Origin: Yinghuangia soli
GTDB lineage: Bacteria > Actinomycetota > Actinomycetes > Streptomycetales > Streptomycetaceae
Assembly: GCF_021502675.1 (NCBI RefSeq)
Contig: NZ_JAKFHA010000028.1
Location: 47,088 to 111,087, forward strand
Direction: 5' to 3'
Length of the DNA stretch: 64,000 bases
Shown: positions 61,650 through 64,000 of the stretch, one piece after another
Layout: each line of letters starts with the position of its first letter
Numbering within the stretch: the stretch's first letter is position 1
Position numbers and translations under genes: made by a program
Notes under the pieces: generated by a model
Database searches by the model: none
The model's input: only the letters and a program-made list of their open reading frames with translations
What the model was told of the DNA's origin: nothing

Positions 61650-62627
61650 ATGACCGAAGCCGCTCTGGCCATGCTCAACTACCGCGAGGTGCACGGGTAC
61701 CGGCGGGCCTTCCGGATGGCCGGCGACGGGCCGCCGCTGCTGCTGATCCACGGCATCGGGGACAGCTCGGAGACCTGGGCGCCGGTGTTCGGCGAGCTCG
61801 CGCGGCACCACACCGTCATCGCCCCCGACCTGCTGGGGCACGGGAGTTCGGACCACCCGCGGGCGGACTACGCGGTCGCCGCGTACGCCTGCGGCATGCG
61901 GGACCTGCTCGGTGTGCTGGACATCGAGCGGGTGACCGTGGTCGGCCATTCGCTCGGCGGCGGGGTCGCCATGCAGTTCGCGTACCAGTTCCCCGAGCGC
62001 TGCGAACGCCTCGTGCTGGTCGGCACCGCGGGCATCGGGCGCGACGTGCACCCCCTGCTGCGGCTCGCCGCGGGACCGGGCGCCGAGATGGCCCTGCCGC
62101 TCGCCACCGCCGCTCCGGTCCGGGCCGCGGTACGAGCCGTCGCCCCGGTGCTGCGCACCGTCGGGCGCCTGGGCCGGCGCGGGCCGCTGGCCTGGGCGGG
62201 CCTGGGCCTCGGCACCGACTTCGACTACGTCCTCAAGCGCTACGAGTCCTTGGCCGACCGGACCGCCCGGCAGGCCTTCCTGCGCACCCTGCGCGCCGGC
62301 GTCGACGCGCGCGGCCAGGTCATCACCATGCTCGACCGCAGCTATCTGGCGGCCGGGCTGCCGACCCTGATCATGTGGGGCCAACTCGACCGCGTCATAC
62401 CGGTGTCGCACGCGCATGCCGCGAAGGCGGCGATGCCCGGCAGCCTGCTGCAGGTGTTCCCGGACTCGGGCCACTTCCCGCACCACGACGACCCGGCGGG
62501 TTTCGTGAAGGCCATCGAGGAGTTCCTCGACGGCACCCGGGCCGCGGACCACGACCCGGTCCGCTGGCGCCGCCTCCTGCGCGAGGGCCACCCCGCCCCG
62601 CACACCCCGGAATCCAGCGGCGCCTGA
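61650..62627 (+). CDS. Alpha/beta hydrolase
   Basis: 325 residues. LLLIHGIGDSSETWAPVF (oxyanion region), VVGHSLGGGVAMQFAY (nucleophile elbow), MWGQLDRVIPV (acid) and SGHFPHHDDP (His) complete the triad. ATG 61650 is chosen; in-frame upstream sequence back to 61581 is not conserved-looking. Substrate unknown. Confidence 0.87.
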   Translation: MTEAALAMLNYREVHGYRRAFRMAGDGPPLLLIHGIGDSSETWAPVFGELARHHTVIAPDLLGHGSSDHPRADYAVAAYACGMRDLLGVLDIERVTVVGHSLGGGVAMQFAYQFPERCERLVLVGTAGIGRDVHPLLRLAAGPGAEMALPLATAAPVRAAVRAVAPVLRTVGRLGRRGPLAWAGLGLGTDFDYVLKRYESLADRTARQAFLRTLRAGVDARGQVITMLDRSYLAAGLPTLIMWGQLDRVIPVSHAHAAKAAMPGSLLQVFPDSGHFPHHDDPAGFVKAIEEFLDGTRAADHDPVRWRRLLREGHPAPHTPESSGA

Positions 62628-62651
62628 ACAGCCTGGACAGGCGGCCGGGGC

Positions 62652-63485
62652 TCAGACGTTCTCGTTGCCGGCCAGGCCCTTTTCGGTGTCGAGGATCTCG
62701 ATGTAGGTGACCTTCACCTGGGTGTGGTCCTGCACGTACTGCAGGGCCTCCTTGGCCAGTTCCTCGGCCTTCTCCATACGGGCGAGGTCGGCGTCCACGT
62801 CGCCGTTCTCGGCGGCGATCGCCGTGTCCACCACGAGCTTGGCGCCCACCGGGCCGGCGAAGACGAACACTTCCTCGACCTGCGCGCCGTTGGCGGTGGC
62901 CTTGAGCGCGGCCAGGACCTCGGCTGCGTATGCCTGGTTCGCGGCCTTGTCCTTGGGCTTGTTGTCGAGGTTCTCGTTGCCGACCGTGCCCTTGTTCTTG
63001 TCGAGCACCTCGATGTAGACGACCTTCAGGTCGCCGTGCGCCTGGATCCACTCCTCGGCGGCGTTGGTCAGCTTCTCGCCGGCGTCCATCGACGCGGCGG
63101 CCTGCTCGAGTGCGGCGCCGTCGGCCGGGTCGAGGGAGGTGTTGATGGTCACCGTGTAGTCGGTGCCCATCTGCTTCTCGGCGCGGACCTCGAGGACGTG
63201 CGCGGCCTGCGACGTGGTCTTGAGGTACGTGTTCAGCTCGGCGGCGTACTTGCCCTTGTCGCCGCCCTTGCTGCCCGCATCGCCCTTGTCCTCGGGCTTG
63301 GCGGTGCCGTCGGCCTTGCCGCCCGCAGGGGTCTCGCCGCCGGTTCCCGGCGCCGCGGCCGTGGTGCTCGTGCTGCCCGAGCTCTTCGCGTCCGCGTCCT
63401 TGCTTTCGCAGGCGGTGGCCAGGACGGCCACGGCGCCGGCCGCGACCAGGACGCCTATGCGCTTGCCGAGGATGTGCTTCGTCAT
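62652..63485 (-). CDS. Lipoprotein with internally duplicated domain
   Basis: 277 residues. Lipobox LATAC after MTKHILGKRIGVLVAAGAVA. Then a Gly/Lys/Asp-rich spacer and two copies of a roughly 95-residue domain, each ending in the same pattern: VVYIEVLDKNKGTVGNENL and VTYIEILDTEKGLAGNENV. Family unknown. AAGGAGAG lies nine bases ahead of ATG 63485. Extracytoplasmic, membrane-tethered. Confidence 0.8.
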   Translation of the reverse strand: MTKHILGKRIGVLVAAGAVAVLATACESKDADAKSSGSTSTTAAAPGTGGETPAGGKADGTAKPEDKGDAGSKGGDKGKYAAELNTYLKTTSQAAHVLEVRAEKQMGTDYTVTINTSLDPADGAALEQAAASMDAGEKLTNAAEEWIQAHGDLKVVYIEVLDKNKGTVGNENLDNKPKDKAANQAYAAEVLAALKATANGAQVEEVFVFAGPVGAKLVVDTAIAAENGDVDADLARMEKAEELAKEALQYVQDHTQVKVTYIEILDTEKGLAGNENV

Positions 63486-63551
63486 GGGGATCGCTCTCCT
63501 TATGCGGGGCCCGTGTTCGTTCCGGACCTGTTGCTTTGTGGTGACACCATC

Positions 63552-63581
63552 ACTATGGATGAGCGCTGTGAATAGTGTCAA
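63552..63581 (-). promoter_or_regulatory. Promoter of the duplicated-domain lipoprotein
   Basis: On the minus strand TTGACA (63576-63581), 18-base spacer, CATAGT (63552-63557), the best sigma-70-like pair in the window, 67 bases before the start. Confidence 0.6.
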
Positions 63582-63685
63582 CAGGCAATCTGTTCGGAAG
63601 ATCGCATGTCACGGTAGGGTCACTCTCGGCAGTTCACGATGGCCGCCACGGCCACCACACGGACCACACGAAAGGGGTGCCGCAC

Positions 63686-64000
63686 GTGACTGGGCCCCAG
63701 GTCACCGCCGCCGAGATCGCCCGCATCGCCGGTGTCGGCCGCGCGGCGGTCAGCAACTGGCGCCGGCGGTTCACGGACTTCCCGCAGCCGGTAGGCGGCA
63801 CCGACACCAGCCCGACGTTCGCCCTGGCCGACGTCGAGGGCTGGCTGCGCGACCAGGGCAAGATCGCCGCGGTCTCCCCGGACGAGCTGCTGTGGCGGGC
63901 CCTGGTGGCCGCCTCCGGGGACGCCGACCAGGCCGCCGTGCTCGCCGAGGTCGGCGAGCACCTGCTGCGCCTGGGCGCGGGCCGGCCCGCCAAGGCGACC
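63686..64000 (+). CDS. N-terminal part of an HTH-containing N-6 DNA methylase-like protein, truncated by the window
   Basis: 105 residues to the edge, no stop. QVTAAEIARIAGVGRAAVSNW is a helix-turn-helix (read from TAAEIARIAGVGRAAVSNW) followed by RRRFTDFPQPVGGTDTSPTF and ADVEGWLRDQGKI. This is the usual opening of actinomycete N-6 DNA methylases with a DNA-binding head. GTG 63686 follows AAAGGGG. The methylase domain itself would lie beyond the window, so the call is from the N-terminus only. Confidence 0.65.
   Translation, partial: MTGPQVTAAEIARIAGVGRAAVSNWRRRFTDFPQPVGGTDTSPTFALADVEGWLRDQGKIAAVSPDELLWRALVAASGDADQAAVLAEVGEHLLRLGAGRPAKAT

Noticed and set aside
1..64000. tRNA, rRNA, insertion sequences, prophage, integrase or secondary-metabolite synthase genes
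   Set aside because: No matching sequences or motifs were seen in reading the window; a tRNA scan would settle the first.

Overview
The window is a very GC-rich chromosomal stretch (third positions almost all G/C, many GTG and some TTG starts, GGAGG-type ribosome sites) from a filamentous actinomycete. The Scr1-type XRE regulator with a DUF397 partner, the tandem SAV2177-type methyltransferases, the cmk-plsC-der core cluster and the UGSC-type protein all point to Streptomycetaceae or a close relative; I cannot name the genus. I see no rRNA, tRNA, CRISPR array, transposase, prophage or PKS/NRPS genes.

Layout. 0-6 kb: a helicase-associated protein with a proline-rich repeat linker, a convergent FAD-linked oxidase and a TetR regulator. 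6-10.8 kb: a secreted WxL-like protein, an EmrB/QacA-type exporter and a MarR regulator. 10.9-16.9 kb: two amidohydrolases, then the housekeeping run cmk-plsC-der with overlapping or close genes. 17-20.5 kb (minus strand): a Pro/Gly-rich protein, bioA, a hypothetical protein and a LapA-like membrane protein. 20.7-24.8 kb: a second exporter, an M14 peptidase-like protein preceded by a tiny leader ORF, and a PPOX/F420-type flavin-binding protein. 25-31 kb: a catabolic cluster of three acyl-CoA dehydrogenases (one a double-length fusion) around a DUF7064-like protein. 31-38.8 kb: a GMC oxidoreductase, a small Scr1/DUF397 regulatory set, a siderophore-interacting flavoprotein with a PadR regulator, and small hypotheticals. 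38.8-44 kb: a second WxL-like secreted protein, a third exporter with a striking operator over its start, a G-rich gene desert and a SecD-P1-like lipoprotein. 44.3-47.6 kb: an aldehyde dehydrogenase and a FadD-type acyl-CoA ligase, divergent. 47.6-51 kb: a hydrolase, a DUF445 protein and a glutamate-type binding lipoprotein. 51.3-56.7 kb: two methyltransferases, a CoA-transferase, and a NifU-like/UGSC/large-protein cassette. 57-59 kb: a membrane-anchored pseudokinase. 59-61.5 kb: 8-oxoguanine deaminase and urate oxidase. 61.6-64 kb: a hydrolase, a duplicated-domain lipoprotein, and the 5' end of an HTH-containing N-6 DNA methylase-like gene cut by the window edge.

How it fits together. The acyl-CoA dehydrogenase cluster (25 kb) and the aldehyde dehydrogenase/acyl-CoA ligase pair (45 kb) share the same unusual palindrome, CCTTGWCAAGG, in their control regions. 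That suggests one regulator and one CoA-thioester degradation pathway (steroid side-chain-like, branched or cyclic acids); the CoA-transferase at 53-54 kb may belong to it, although I see no copy of the motif there. The deaminase and urate oxidase catalyse consecutive steps of purine breakdown. Many of the regulator/exporter loci carry near-perfect operator dyads. The least described unit is the cassette at 54.6-56.7 kb: a small NifU-like CxxC protein, a CGSC protein of the UGSC family and a 407-residue companion, tightly packed and partly translationally coupled.
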